The position numbers and the translations under genes are program-made. From Corynespora cassiicola (taxonomy: Eukaryota; Ascomycota; Dothideomycetes; Pleosporales; Corynesporascaceae): a stretch of 64,000 bases of DNA. Location of the stretch: assembly GCA_022059125.1 (NCBI GenBank), contig JAEUWY010000006.1, forward strand, positions 3,286,001 to 3,350,000, written 5' to 3'. The notes under the pieces are model-generated. The model did not search any database, had not been told where the DNA came from, and saw only the letters and a list, made by a program, of their open reading frames with translations. Positions within the stretch are counted from its first letter, which is position 1, and each line of letters starts with the position of its first letter. This document shows positions 32,719 to 45,586 of this stretch, one piece after another.

Positions 32719-35700
32719 TTATTTCTGCAGCTTCACCATGACGTACGGAATCTCAACATCCTCCTCTGTCTGGTCCTCGGCCGTCACCTCGAAGATGACA
32801 TTCTTCTGGTGCTCGGGGATCGGCTTCTTGCTGATGAACTCGACAAGCTTGCTCATACTATGTGTTCCATATTAGCGATGTTTCAATAGATTCACACGGG
32901 TGAGAACTTACGTCAAGCCCATCCTGTCCTTCAGCTTGGCGGGCGGATAGAAGGAGGCGTACAGCAAGCTGACACCAGAGCTGACCATCTGGATGTTGAG
33001 GCCCTTCTTCTCAAAGTGGTCGATGAACTCGTTCAGCGTGATGTCGTCAACCTCGAAGCGGTCCCACAGCTTGTCAATCTGCACCTCTTTGCCACCGTGA
33101 CCAGTGTACTTGCCCTTGGGGCTGGCGATCGGCTCACTGAATCCAAAAAATGGAAGCGCAAGGTTGATGAAGCCGTTCTTGTACTGCTCAATGTCATCCT
33201 TGCCATCGAGGATCTTGTACAGCTCCAGGTTGACAAGACCAGTGACCAAAGCCGTGGTGGTGGCAATAGCCGGAATGATCTTGCCAGCAATGAACTTGGT
33301 CTTGTGGCGGTCTGCCGTGTCGATCTTGTAGTTCTCAGCACGAAGGTTGCTAGCAGCTGTGATGAAGTCAATGTGGTGGTTGCTGTCATCATCCTTTTCG
33401 AACTCGACAGGCTCGAGCTTGAAGCCAGCAAGCGACTTAGGCGGTGGCAGCGACTCGATGATCTTGTTCAGGATATCGTTGTCGTCGAGCGGGGCGTCTT
33501 GGTTGGCATTTGGATCAGGGTCAGAATCGTTGGCCTGGATCTTGACAGTAGGGTCGGGCCTAAAGTCAGGGACAATCATGTCATTGAGAACCTCGAGGTA
33601 GTGGTTCTTGCCGACGCCTGAAGAGTTGATGCCGTAATTAAATGCGTGAAGGTGTGCAGCGGCCTCCACAAATGCAAAGTGGGTCGGGTTGGATGGGTCA
33701 AACTTGGCAGCATCGGGTGCGCGCTTAGGGCCAGACCAGAAGGGCTGCCCTGAGCCAGTCGTCGAGTCCTTGGGGAAGTTGTACAAGAGCTGCTGGATGG
33801 TGTGGTTGTAGTTCTTCTCGAACTGCTGGCGTGCCCAAATGATGCAGTCATCAAAGGTCAGAGGCTTCTCAGTCACCAAAAAGTCACGCAACGTCTCCAG
33901 CGTCTGCTTCTCGTTGCCCGACTGCTTCAAAGATGCACCGAGGTAGTTGGGCTGGGTCAGATAAAGGTTGACAATCTCAGGGCCCTTGACAAACAGCGTG
34001 TCAAACAGCTCGCGTGCCCAGGCGATGGTGTGCTCAATGCGGTTGGGGAAACTCCTGAGCGTGCACATGGGGAACGACTTCTCTGGGGGGTCTTGCGAAG
34101 AGGAGTACGACTCTGTGATGAATGGGAGGACGACTTGGGTGTTGCCCTTGGTACCGAGAGTACCGCTGTCGAGCAAAGGCTTGCGGAAGAAGACGCAGCG
34201 ACGGTCGACATATGTACGGGCTTCCACATTGTCCAAGGCGTTTGTAACGGCATCCAGATTCTCCCAGAACTTCTCGTTGAAGATGTGCTCGGTGTCGGGG
34301 CCGACCTTGTCTTGCAGAGTGACAATCTTGCCGGACAGATCGGGGTTCATGGCTTGGACGGCCTTTGCAGCGGCATCACTCTTCAGCTTGCCCACATCCG
34401 CAGGCCTGAACAAGAACTGACGGTTCAAGTTGCTCTTCTCGATCTGGTCGTTGTCGGTAACCCAGATCTTGCCGTTGGGGCCGGCGCCCAATCCCATCAT
34501 TGCCCAGTTCTTCAACATCTCGCAACCAATAGCACCTGCGCCGACGAGGAACTCCTTGACATTTCCGAGCTTCTCCTGGTATTCCTTTCCGAGAACAGCA
34601 ATCTGACCGTCGTAGCGCGAGCCAATCGGAGCGCACTGCTCCTCCGAACGGGCAGTTGAGGTTGGGAGCGATTCGAGAGAGTCAAAGTAGAGCCACTGGA
34701 CGACGGGGTGGAACTTTCCAGAGACGGATTTGAGGACTTCCTGGGCAGCCATGCCACCAAAGAAGGCCGCGACCGGGCTGAGGTCGCCGCGGGCCTGATA
34801 ACTCAGCTCCTTGATAAGCTTCTCGTCAAGCTCAACCTTGTCCTCCCCCTCGCTAGCAAGACCCTGTGCGATCTTGAAAACCTCGGCCGCGTCAGCCTCG
34901 TTGTGTGGGCGCGGGAACTCTCCGCTGTGGTTCTCGGCGAAGGCGTGGAGTGCCTGGATGCCGACGTGGAGCTGCTGGGGCCTGTCGAACTTGGCGAAGT
35001 CGGAGATCAGAAGCTCAGGCTTCTTGAGCTGCTGGCTGAAGGACTCAAAGTTGATGATCTTAGGCATCTTGACCTGGTGGTACTGGCCTCCACGCTTGTA
35101 CTGTCCAAGGCCGGAGACATCGCCGATGGAGAAGGTGTAGGGGCCCTTGACCTCAATCTTGCGAGGCGCGCTTCCGTTGAGACCCTCCATGCCCTCGATC
35201 TCAGAGAAGGTGACCCAGTCGCCATCCTCCAAACCATGTCTTGTTTCGTCAAGCGCCGAGACTAAGCCCTCGGAGTCGATGCTGGCGATGATTCCGCTGG
35301 TGGTCTGCTCACCAGTGGGGTCGCCAATGGTGAAGTTCTTGCCGAAGTCGGTAAAGATGGAACCGAACAGGCCGTAGGTGTCGGTGACGACGACATAGAT
35401 GCCGTTCTCGTGGCAGTAGTCGGCGATCTTGATCTGGTCCTTCAGCGGGGTGTCGGTGAGCACGATGGCCTGGAACTGCTTCAACTTGGACAGGTCTGAC
35501 GTCAGGTCGCCACCGGTGTACTCCTGCACGGGAGTGTATGGGTTGAGCTCGGAGACGCGGGGGACGGTGACGCTGGCACGCGGCTTGCCGACGTCTTCGG
35601 GGTGGAGGAAGAACTGGGAGGAGAGGTCGGCCAGGGCGGCGGGCTTGGGGTCATAGAGGGTCAGCGACTTGACGCCGGCCAGGGCGATGTTCTTCGCGAT

Positions 35701-35868
35701 CTCGACACCCAGGCCTCGCAGACCGGCAACGAGGACATTGGAGGAGCCCATGCGCTTCATGGCCTCGTGGCCCAACACATACAGCTGCCTGCTGTACAGG
35801 GACTCATCGATCTCGCCGGAGGCATCCTTTAGCTGCTCGGCGGCAGCAGCAGGGCTGTCGACTTGCAT
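32719..35868 (-). CDS. UBA1: Ubiquitin-activating enzyme E1
   Basis: Exons 35868-32912 and 32857-32719 (GTAAGT donor, ACATAG acceptor, 54-nt intron); 1031 residues, the normal length for Uba1. Visible are the inactive adenylation half ([34 protein letters not shown]), the active adenylation domain ([39 protein letters not shown]), the catalytic cysteine Cys602 in [17 protein letters not shown], and the C-terminal ubiquitin-fold domain whose last 46 residues ([19 protein letters not shown]...) lie on the second exon. Known role: ATP-dependent activation of ubiquitin and transfer to E2 enzymes in cytosol and nucleus; essential in yeast. Long antisense ORFs in this gene are composition shadows. 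Confidence 0.97.
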
Positions 35869-37020
35869 GTTGTCCTGTGCTGTGTTAAGAATGATATTGC
35901 TGGGAAGTGGGTGGAGAGGGGAGGGATGGCTGGGCGGTTGCAGAGACTAGTAGTGGCGGGACTCGAGATGGGTTATAAATGCACAGCCGCCGGGCCTGTC
36001 TGGGGGGGACGTAGGGCTCGCGGACCCGCGCCTAGACGTACCGACATGGCCTTTTTATGCGGACTACCAAGGTCCTCACCGGAAAACCTTCTCTTCCCCA
36101 GCTTGCCGGCTGTAGCGGATCGTGGGAGCTGTGAAGTGTGGCGAACAGCGACCTGGACAGGTGGAGCGGGGGAGGATGCGGACGGCTTTGCGGCGCTGCA
36201 GGCGCACAACGGACGGGGTTTGGGGGAAGGTGGGAATTGGAGGGTGGATTCAAACACCAGGCGTGCAGTCTGCAGCAGCAGCGACTCGGGCAGGTGAGTA
36301 TTGGGGTTGTTCTGGAGTCGGGGCAAGCTGAGAGAGCAGGGCGGGCAGGCAAAGGTGCTGGACGGAGCTCCCGAAACGCACTAGGCCATCCCACCTTGGT
36401 CTTGGCGTTGATGCAACCCGTGGACCGCCCGCGAGGCACCAGCCGTCTCTCTGCCATGGCTCTTTTTGTGCCTCCCTGACCAAGATCTAGGCTCCCGTTT
36501 TCCATCATATTCGATTTTTGCACACTAACTACCCAGATGGCATACCGCAGCATCTCTTCGCCTCCACAAGGACACGTCGAACGGTACCTAGCTGCAGCAT
36601 AGCGGGGCACATCACACACACACACCACAGCCATCGGGCAGGAGGCAATATTCACCACCATTACACATCAGGAGCATTAGTCAAGAAAAACGCAAAGCTA
36701 CCCAGGTGGCGCCACCAGAAAGGGCGGATTGGTCATATTCACAGCCGCTGCGGTCACCGTCATCTATTTACCATGTCTGTCGTCTGTCGTCTGTCGTCCA
36801 TCGTCTGTCGTTTTGCCCGTCAACCCAAATCCCAACCGTCATTACGCGTTCGAACATCGCTGCATCGAGAGAAATGAAATCGCAAAAATACACCACAACG
36901 CCGTAGAGCGGTCTACGTGACCGGAAAACTCCCGATGCCTGCTAAGCTCGCGCCGGGAAACGAAAAGATGCAAGGAAAGGGTACACTATATTATATGTAC
37001 AAGAGGCAAGGGGAAGCCTC
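35869..37020. other. Spacer between UBA1 and membrane-protein genes
   Basis: 1.15 kb comprising the UBA1 promoter and the 3' flank of the downstream minus-strand gene. The only structure is a 7-mer tandem repeat near 36774-36810 and a short (CA)n tract near 36613. Confidence 0.5.
36774..36810 (+). repeat. Imperfect TCTGTCG heptamer tandem repeat
   Basis: Four to five copies of TCTGTCG with one variant copy (TCCATCG). Non-coding; no function assigned. Confidence 0.75.
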
Positions 37021-38190
37021 TCATCGCCGCGACGACTGGCGCGTATGGCGCGTGTGTCGGTCGTCGGAACTTGCGCTGCCTGCTGGAAGTTAGCCAATGG
37101 TCATCATCTACGTCCAGGAGGTGGTGCACTCACTTGCACTCGTGGTATAGTCGCTGTAGTAGGCCGAGGAGCCCGAGATGGTGGTGCTCTTGTCGTCGTG
37201 CTTGCGGTCGTGGGCGCGCTTGAGGCCCAGGGCGAGGGCCAGTCCACCCAGGACGCCAGCGACGCCCGCTGCGCCGCCGACGCCGCTCTTCTTCTCAGAG
37301 CGAGGCGGACGTGAGGGGCCCTGGCCGTACCAGCGACGGCCGCCGCCGCCGCCGACACCGCTGCTGTGGTGGTGCGACTCGACGTACGACTCCTCGTGCG
37401 TGTGCCGCCGTCTTCTCCCGAATCCAAGGCAGGCCAGGAGAGTGTCGAACAGCGACTTTGCGCAGCAGAAGAGGCAGAGCAGCAGCAGGAGGATCACTCC
37501 GAGGATGACACCAATGACGATGCCGGCAATGGCACCTCCGCTGAGGCCACTGCCGCCCTGGTCCGACTCCACGAGGCTGCCATTGGCTCCGGTCGCAATG
37601 GGCGTCTCAAACGGAACGGTGGCAGTTGGCGTGCCCGTGGCTGTGACTATGATCAGGGTCGAGCTCGTGGGACGTAGGGGTGCGGACGGGGTCAAGGTAC
37701 CAATTCCTCCAGAGGATCCTCCGGCAATCATCCTGCACTGGTTGTTCTGTGGGTCGTAGCAGTAGTATCCGCTGTCGCAGCATGTGCCGCCGCACACGTT
37801 CTGGCTGCCACTGCATCCCGCCGTAGGCGTGGCCGGGGCGCCGCCCACCAAGCTGCTGAAGACGGAGACGTGTGTCTGGTAGTCGGTCTCGACGTACGTG
37901 GTCGTGTAGTAGACCCAGCCGCCCGTCACCCCGCCGCTGTTGGCCTCACCGCACTGGGCCTGGTTGTTGGAGTCGGTGTAGCAGCTCGTGCCGGTCGGGC
38001 AGCACAGCTGGCCGCTCCACCCGCACCAGGTTCCCGAGCACTCCTGGCGCAGCTCAATGCGGGAGGCATTGTGCAGTTCCTGGAGCTCCTCAATGTGGGC
38101 CGGGTAGGGCTTCGCCGAGGCTTGGGGGAAAAAAGCAAGGGAGAGTGCGGCCAGGCCGGCGGCAGCTGCAGGTGGCTGTAGAGCCCACAT
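37021..38190 (-). CDS. Cysteine-rich single-pass membrane protein
   Basis: Exons 38190-37134 and 37079-37021 (GTGAGT donor, GGCTAAC branch, CAGCAG acceptor); 371 residues. It has a signal peptide ending near ASAKPYPAH, two small cysteine-rich modules (CSGTWCGWSGQLCC... and CSGSQNVCGGTCCDSGYYC), a Ser/Thr/Gly linker, one transmembrane helix (GAIAGIVIGVILGVILLLLL) followed by CLFCCAK, then a His/Gly-rich cytosolic tail. Reading through the intron would end in ASECTTSWT; splicing gives a basic Ser/Arg tail ASSASSDDRHTR...SSRR. The two-module architecture is common in filamentous ascomycetes but has no established function; a wall or surface sensor-like role is possible. Confidence 0.85.
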
Positions 38191-39145
38191 TCTGGCCTAT
38201 CGCCAAACAATGGCAATCCGGAGCGGTTGGTCGGGACGATATCCAGCGAGCGTATCGTCGTCGGAGCGGAGAGTGGGGAGGGAGAGGTTGCGGGGTAGAG
38301 ACGGCCCAGTCTCGCTTAGGACGGGTCGTCGTCGATCGGATGGCGTCGAGCTGTGTGATCCTGTAGCGACCGAAGAATGCGGCAGCGCAGAAGAAATCAG
38401 CAATTGAACGCGCGAAAGAGGGTGGAGGAGAGTTGAGGAATGCTGTGGGGGGGATTTTGCTGGCGCGCGAGGAAATACTGCTGGCTTTGGGTTGAGGCTG
38501 GGAGGAGGCTGGTACCAACCACCGGCTTTTGCGCTACTGCGGGCCTGCTTCGCTAGACACGCTGGTACCGCGCTATTGTCAATCAATTGTCGCAAACGAG
38601 ATGCTGTTCCGCTGCCGTTGAGTACTTTCTGTTAGATTCCGGGTTGCAAGAGGTGATGCAGGTCCTGCGGGTGCTGCGCGCCGCCCACCAGGTACACCAA
38701 CAGGCCAAGCGAGATGTCCTGGCGTGTTTGGCCCAGCAACCACGGCCGCCCGACCAGGCCAACCTTCCCTCACATGGCAGCGCGTCGCAGCGCCCAACAT
38801 CACATCGCATCGCATCGCATCGCGTCACTTCACTTGCGCGCATGGACGCTTCTTCATCATGGTTCACTGAGCATCCGCCGTTTCTTTTTTTCGCCCATCG
38901 CTTCTCGAAGCATCGCGCTCGCTGCCTCTGCCGTGACTTGTTCGACTCCACCCATTGACGTGTCGTCATACATTCACCGACTGGCCAAACATCCCAGCAT
39001 TGCAGCCCGTCAAGGAACAGGTGACAGCTGCTATTAATATTCGGTCCGCTGTCTGAAACATTTCGGCTTTCTTGGCCAACTGCCTTCAGTCGCCTGCCAT
39101 TGACCAGCCATCTGCTCTTCTACGTACACATGGCCATCGACCCCA
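38191..39145. other. Spacer with CATCG pentamer repeat
   Basis: About 950 bp containing the promoter of the cysteine-rich membrane protein gene and a short (CATCG)n tract at about 38803-38822. No gene is supported. Confidence 0.5.
38803..38822 (+). repeat. CATCG pentanucleotide repeat
   Basis: Four near-perfect copies of CATCG in non-coding sequence. Confidence 0.7.
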
Positions 39146-41049
39146 CTACAGCTTGGGCTCTCCCACCCTGTCCAGCTGGTACTCTGCGATGATCTTGTCG
39201 GCCGCCTTTTGGCCTATCAGATATGCCGTCGTCTGAGTGTGATTACTGCTCCGTGTTAGCATTCGTGCTGCTCGCCCGCTTGAGAAAGGAACGAACGTAC
39301 TTTGTCGTAAGTGGGGCCACCGACATGTCCACGACACGCAGGCCCTCCACGCCATATACGCGGAAGCTGGTATCCACGCATGCCAGAGGGTTTTCTGGCT
39401 TGCCCATCATCGCCGTCCCATTGGCATGCCACACTGTGCCGGCTGCCTCCTTCATGAAGGCGTCGATGTGCTCGTCCGACAGGCTCTCCGGCCCATAGAT
39501 GCGCCTCTTCACGTCCTTTTTGATCTCGGGCGGCTCGAATACCTTCTTCCACGTGTCGCGAATTGCTTCTCGGAGTATACGGCGGTCGTACGGATGCTTG
39601 AGATATCCAACGTCGATTACAGGCTTGTCTTCTGGATCCGCGGACTTCAACGTCACCGATCCCTCCGACATGGCGTTCATCAGGAAGGCCACTGCTGTCA
39701 TGTAACCGCTTCCCTCGGGTAGTGTGGTGCCGGGCGGCCAGAGCAGGCACGACCCGATGAACTCGTGTGTTGGCACTGCATCCTTTGCGAGATACTCCCG
39801 CAACTTGCTGTCAAGAGCCTTGTACTCTTCGAATTCCTGGAAGCCTGGCAGCTTCAAGAAGCCTCCCCACAGCACGCCATGGTGAAGTGCAAAGGTTCCC
39901 GATTGATCCTTGTCCCAGAGGACCTGAGCATCGGCAATCATCTTCTCGTTGCTTTCAAACGCATATCGGTCGTTCACCGCGCCATCCACCTCGCAGCTGA
40001 GGAATGTCATGACATGGTCGTGCAACTGCTTGCCCACTCCTGGGAGGTCCTTGACCACGTTAATTCCCAGGGCTTTCAACTCATCTTCAGGTCCAATTCC
40101 ATTGACTAGCAACAGCTTGGGCGTGTCGATAGATCCTCCGCTAATGATGACATCCTTGTTCGATGTTGCTGCCCTTGCGTTAGCCGACTTTCTTTCCGAC
40201 AAGCGACTTCTTACCTTTTCTACCGTCAGCTGTCTCAATGCCGACGACTTTATTGCCTTTGAAAGCAAGGCGGTGTACTGTCGCATCCGTCCAGACGGTC
40301 AAATTTGCTGGGGGGTCAATCAAATGCGCGATCGCACTTGTAGTACGCCCCTCCTTCGAATAAGACGAGGGAAATATCCCGATTCCTATCGGGTTGCCGG
40401 AGTTGAAGTCGAGATTCACAGTCTCTCCTTGCTTCACCAATGCTTCAATTGAGGGCGCAATGCCCTTCTCCAGCTTTGGGGGCAAACATACCCTGACCTG
40501 CCCATTCCTGCCATGCTCCTTGGGGTCTGGCTTCGCGAATTGCTCATAATCATGGGAGCCTTCGAAATCAAAGTTCTCAATCTTCTGGAAGGATTTTTTT
40601 GTGTGCTCCCACTTCCAGCTCTCATCGCCCACGATCTCGGCCCATCGGTTGTAGTCCTCAGCCGAGCCATACAAGTACACCGCAAAGTTTACGGTGCTGC
40701 TTCCTCCTAATCCTTTTCCGCGTGTATATGGAATTGTGCGATCATTCAGTTCGTTTTGCGGGGTAGATTCGTAGCCATAGTCAAGCTCTGGCCGTAGCGC
40801 TGGCACTGCATATCGGAAGAACGGCGCACGAAGGAATTGTCCTTCGGGTGAGGATCCAGCTTCAACGAGGAGAACAGACGGTTTAGCAGCCGAATGCGAA
40901 AGACGATGCGCTAATAAGCATCCGGCAGTGCCCCCTACAACAGTTTTTGTCGGTCAATTGCATGCATCTAATCGATGCGCACGGAGCTGCGCTGGCGGAT
41001 CGGTTGCAAGCATACCTCCTACAATGATAAAGTCATACGTCGACGCCAT
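39146..41049 (-). CDS. GMC (glucose-methanol-choline) oxidoreductase
   Basis: Exons 41049-41016, 40934-40215, 40168-39301 and 39245-39146; 573 residues. The FAD-binding motif IIVGGGTAGCLLAHRL spans the first junction. Signature 1 is RGKGLGGSSTVNF, signature 2 GGSIDTPKLLLVNGIGP, and the active-site His is in TVWHANGTAMMG with the second conserved site in LTTNNHTQTTAYLIGQKAAD. The last junction (ACAAA|GTACG to GAGCAG|T) restores NNHTQTTA. No signal peptide is present, so it is likely intracellular. The family oxidises alcohols and sugars with FAD; the substrate (aryl alcohol, choline, other) cannot be read from the sequence. A TATAAAT lies about 95 bp upstream. Confidence 0.93.
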
Positions 41050-42313
41050 AATGATACAGAATGCAAACTAGCCGAGAAATCAAAACAAAAAACAACTCAA
41101 CTCAGGGTCAATTGTGGTCGATGTCACATTGAGCTGTCATATTTATAGCAGGTCCTACGCCAATACACCATTTCCTTGCTGATGCAGATCACATGCAGAA
41201 TCCACGGAAACTTCCCTGCGATCACGACGCGGACAACCCCACCACTCCACGATGGCGTCGCTCTAGACCGGCTCTGTGGCCTCCATCCAATCTGATGCTG
41301 GATTTGTGCTGTCTCAGTAAGCCGTTTGGGTCACACTCCACAGACTAGGCACCACTAGCTCCACCTTCAGTCTCTGGAAACCAAACACATCACCCAAGCA
41401 CAGGGATCCGCAAAAGAGTTCGAATTGAAATGATCCACAGTCGAGCTACAGTTGTACGGATGTGGTCTCAAGAAGCGAAGACCTTTTGTCCTTTAGGCCG
41501 CAGTAGCGAGAGGGCGGTGCGGGGTTAAAGTGGGAACTGGGCATCGGACCGAGCGAGTACCTGTGGGTCTGCACTTTCCTACCTCCCGTATTTGGGGGCC
41601 ATTATATCAATGACCTATTGGAGCCAACTAGTCAGGATCATACCCTATCGTAATCCACGGCCTGGCAAGGTATCTTTTGGCCTGGTGCAGGCTGCGATCA
41701 TTTGGAATCAGTCGTCGTGGGGCACAAGGGGTGACTTTAAGAGCTCCGGTTCCGAACCACTGCAGGCGAGTGGACTAACTAGCCGGCTAGTTGGCCGCCT
41801 TGGGCTTCAGTCCCTGGCAGACGGATTACCGCGCTTGGGAGGTATCTTCTATCAGTACATTGGCAAGTCTTGTCATGCAGATTTTTCAATTGCCGACCAG
41901 CTTCTCATTATCCTCCACTATTATTCTACAGCCCCGTATGCTACTTAGTCTCCGAACCCCTCGCACGGACAATCACCTGCTGCGCTATCTACTTCCGACC
42001 ACGTTCAACGCTATTTCTTCCCTGTTCTCCAGGTCATGCGTGCTTCTGTTTCATGAAGCATGGCATCTGCTCACCATCATGCTGATGCTGACGGTGCCAC
42101 TCTTCCCACCAATGTGGACTTTTTGCGTCAGCAATGACTGCTGCCTCCTGATACTAATAGAAAACCTTGGCGAAATGGCGGTTCGCAATTTCAAATCTCA
42201 TCTGCCATGAGCTTTTGGGCTGTATTTGGAATTGCCCAAGGCTTCGCTGGCTCCATACTGGAGTTGACGGGCGTGGAGTATGATGGGAATTCGATCGCTC
42301 TCTCCATATTTGC
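41050..42313. other. Spacer between GMC and receptor genes, 1.26 kb
   Basis: It holds the GMC promoter (TATAAAT on the minus strand at 41141-41147) and the 3' flank of the rhodopsin-domain gene. Plus-strand ORFs at 41592-42210 show no recognisable protein. Confidence 0.5.
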
Positions 42314-43728
42314 TCAGCCGGGGTGCCTCACAGAACCAGGAAACGTAATTGTGTCTATGGTGTCAGACCTTGTCAATCCAGGAACGGATTCGATTGTATT
42401 CGCCTGTGACAACTCGGTCTGCGTCATCCGCGTCGACATCAAAGATCCTGGTATTGTTGACCTCATCCAGTCTGGCTTCCGGAATGTTCGCCTTCCCTCG
42501 AATGCTGCTCTTGGTTCTTCTACCTCGGCAGCGGCTTGCTCAACGTCTCGATTACGATTGTGGTTTCCATTTGCGGCTTGTGTTGCGAGGCTCCGGTGAT
42601 GCAATGGCGAAAATTTGGGAAACGATCTTGCGATCAGAGCACGGAGATCTGGAAGAGAGGCTGCAACTATGGCCAGTGATATTTGAATGGCGATGAGCAT
42701 GTTGATGGCGCCTCCAAAGTAAGTCGGTGCATCTTCTCGGCGCCTGATGAACGGTATCTGGAGCAAAGCAACCACACAAACGATGAATCCGAGTGCAAAG
42801 ATGATGATCAAGCCGAACCGTTGGCGTGCTTTAAGCTTCGAAAGGCTCCAAACATACGGGATCGGCAGCGCAAAAATCATGCTGTCAAGGACACTGTCCC
42901 CTATGGCTGCCGAGTAGCTGTATGTCGCATCGCTGAAACATCGCGAGCCGGTAAAGTCGAGCCAGTCATCCGTCCACAGCTTGTATATTGACTTACAAAA
43001 CACAATCAGCACCGTCAGCACTTCTGTAAACTGCGCCAGTGCTAGAAACAACAACACGTAGCACAATCGGCGGAGTGTGTATAGCCCTGGTGGAAATATG
43101 CGCAGATAATAGGCCAGCACCGAGAAGCGTGTGAACGTGACGGCCAGAATATAGGCTATTCGGCGCTCGAAGATGTGCTAGATGCATACACGTATTTAGT
43201 CTCTGGCATGGTATACATATTCCCCGGCGGGGACTTACTTGGTAGTAAGGGATTTCAGAATGTTGATCGGGGCTATCGAGTCTAGTCAGCGCCTCGATAT
43301 CCGTGTATCCGACAACGACCAACAACCTACCCGTCTCTATCGAACCCCCAGCTGTCATCAGCACTCATGCACGATATGATAGTGCGACTGAATCCGCATA
43401 TCTAATCATCGCGTTAGCACACATCGTCTCGCCTTTTCCCCCTCATTCCCGAGTTTCCAGCGACAACTACCCCTTTGGCACATAAAAGGGAAAGGCACTC
43501 TCGACCTACCACACCGCAAATAATGAGTACATCATCGACTGCTAATTTCCGCTTAATAGCCAACCGCGAGTACACGCGCAAAACCACGGTGCACGTCGCG
43601 AGCACAATGAGCGGGATCTCGACAGCGAGCATGGTCTTGCTGCCGTCTGAGCCATCACCATCCTTCACCTCGACCATGGGCGCCGCCTGCGTGGTGCGGA
43701 ATATGTCCCGCGCACCACCCACCGACAT
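42314..43728 (-). CDS. Pth11-like rhodopsin-domain membrane receptor
   Basis: Exons about 43728-43506, 43351-43239 and 43177-42314; 399 residues with this choice. Seven hydrophobic helices are visible. Conserved rhodopsin-domain (fungal GPCR-like) elements include VVLRVYSRLAIKRKLAVDD after helix 1, YYQ-HIFERRIAYILAVTFTR, IVFCKSIYKLW, IGDSVLDSMIFALPIPYVW, and GGAINMLIAIQISLAIVAASLPDLR. The cytosolic tail is polar and Ser/Thr-rich, and there is no CFEM domain. The first donor is uncertain: G|GTCGAG at 43505 or G|GTGTGG at 43514 both keep phase and differ by three codons; the acceptor GACAG|CT at 43352 is the only one giving an open frame. Such proteins sense surface or nutrient cues in filamentous fungi; the ligand is unknown. 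Confidence 0.8.
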
Positions 43729-45586
43729 GCTCTTTCTGCGCCGTGCGTGAACGAACCCTTATCCCAATCCCTATCCTCAATCTTTTGTGCAAAAAGCCCA
43801 ACCACCCTCCACAATACTCTCAAATGCGATACCCTCTTCCGCAAACCCAGATTTCGCAACGGAAGGTCAAAGCGTCTATGCACTCTAGCTCGCTCTGGAC
43901 GACAAACAGCGAAACGAATTAGGACGTTGGGCAATCGACACTACCAACTCAAGCAAAGAAAAAAAGAGTTTCGTACCAAAGGAACTAAGTCGTGACGGAG
44001 GACATATCCGCGCCCGCCCGCGAAACAAAAAAAAGAGAGAGGGTGAATGGCGCGAGACTTGACCTCCTTCACGCGCCGAACGTCATGCTCCGGTGCCCAG
44101 CGTTGCGGTGCGGTGCCCAGCTCTCGGCTTAGTGCTGACGTGCATGCGCGGTGCTCAGTCAGCGCGGCGTGGAGTTGCGCGCGGCCAATCGGAGCATCGA
44201 CAACTGGGAGGGAGGCGGAGGGGGAAGTGTTAGTCAGGATTTTGGGAGATGAGGAATGGGAAGAGGGCGAGGGGTTTGAGTTTGGGTTTGGGGTGGTGGA
44301 TGTTTGTTTGTGAGGAGGGGACGTTCAGCTGAAGGGTTGGGGAGGGGGATTGGGAGTACAGAGATGAATGGAGGCATATCTTTTGCCGTTTTGTAGTGCG
44401 GGATGTTTGAGGGACGGGTGCAGGACGGGTGGAGGACGGGTGTCCGGGGGTTGGAGTGGTGCGGTATTGTGGGCCGGGTGCGGCTCTGCGTGTGCTGTTT
44501 CCGAGGGACTCCGCCTGCAGGACTGTCCGTCCAGCCACTGAGCCATTTAAAGCACAGTTTTGAGCACACGCCGCAATGTAATTCAGAGCGCAGGTCTTTT
44601 CCTTGATCGCTACTCGCTGAGACACTAATTGTTTTTTCTGTTTTTCGACCCAATGACTTCATCGCTCAGGTGAGATGGGTTATGCGTAAAAGTTTATAGT
44701 GCTTACAGAAGGGTGGGAGATGTTTTGTAGTCAGCGTCTTCGTGATCAAACCTGCCCAGATGTTGCGGTATTCTGGGAGCCTTCGGAGTATTCAGGGATG
44801 TAATCTGTTCTAAGCATCCAGTCTCTAAGATATGGGCTGCGTGTTGCGACTGTGCAGTGCCTATTTCGAGGTTTGTGGCACACCCTTCACTTTTCTTTTT
44901 TAGAGTCAACTAGAATGAGACGCTAGTTGTAAACTAATCCTGAATCTTGGGATTGTGTGATTTGTACGCTTGAACATCTATACTTTATAACTTGAGAAAC
45001 TGCAGGGTAGAAGGGGGCAGGGTTTATTCACATAGAAGAACGAAAAAGTGATTGTAGCAGCAACTCCTAGAAGAGAACTATTATACTTAGGGTGACAATG
45101 CTTATGTCTATTACTCACTCGTTGGTTATAGACTACGCATGAGAGTTTGCGTGTTTGTTATTGTTATAGAGTGGTCACTTTGGAGGCTTTAGAGCTTATT
45201 GCCGGTATCTGTTTATTCGGGACACCTGAGGCCTTGCTATGAATGGACTGATCCTCGCTGTAGTAATATTTCAGAGAGTTTGGTTTCATCATTGAAGCTC
45301 AAGGCGAGACAAAAGGGCATTATAAGTAATTGAGAACTATACCTAGATCACATTGGTCATGCAAAGCGATTTTTTTGGTAACTGATAGATGTCCTTGATG
45401 ATTTATATATTCTCTGAGTACATGGGGTCTTGCTCAGCGATAACCTGCACTGCAAGATCTGCATGCAAAATGAATTAATCCGTATTTGAAAATGTAAGAG
45501 TTTTTCTAAAGATGGGTTAGCACACGGGCTGAAAAATGATGCCTTGTTTGAGCATACCGATGATGGTAAAGCAATTCGATGATCCT
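43729..45586. other. Gene-poor region, 1.86 kb
   Basis: No supported gene. Low-complexity Pro/Thr/Ser-type ORFs on the minus strand between 44230 and 44662 reflect a G/T-rich strand bias rather than coding sequence. The stretch 44900-45580 is AT-rich with nothing recognisable. Confidence 0.45.

Noticed and set aside
33802..34659. 285-codon plus-strand ORF antisense to UBA1
   Set aside because: It lies fully inside the UBA1 coding exon, has no family similarity, and results from codon bias on the opposite strand.
38803..38822. Possible CRISPR-like short repeats (also 36774-36810, 55796-55828)
   Set aside because: Head-to-tail simple tandem repeats without spacers in a eukaryotic genome.
44230..44662. 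Pro/Thr-rich minus-strand ORFs of 131-142 codons
   Set aside because: Two overlapping frames are open at once because of strand composition; neither resembles a protein family.
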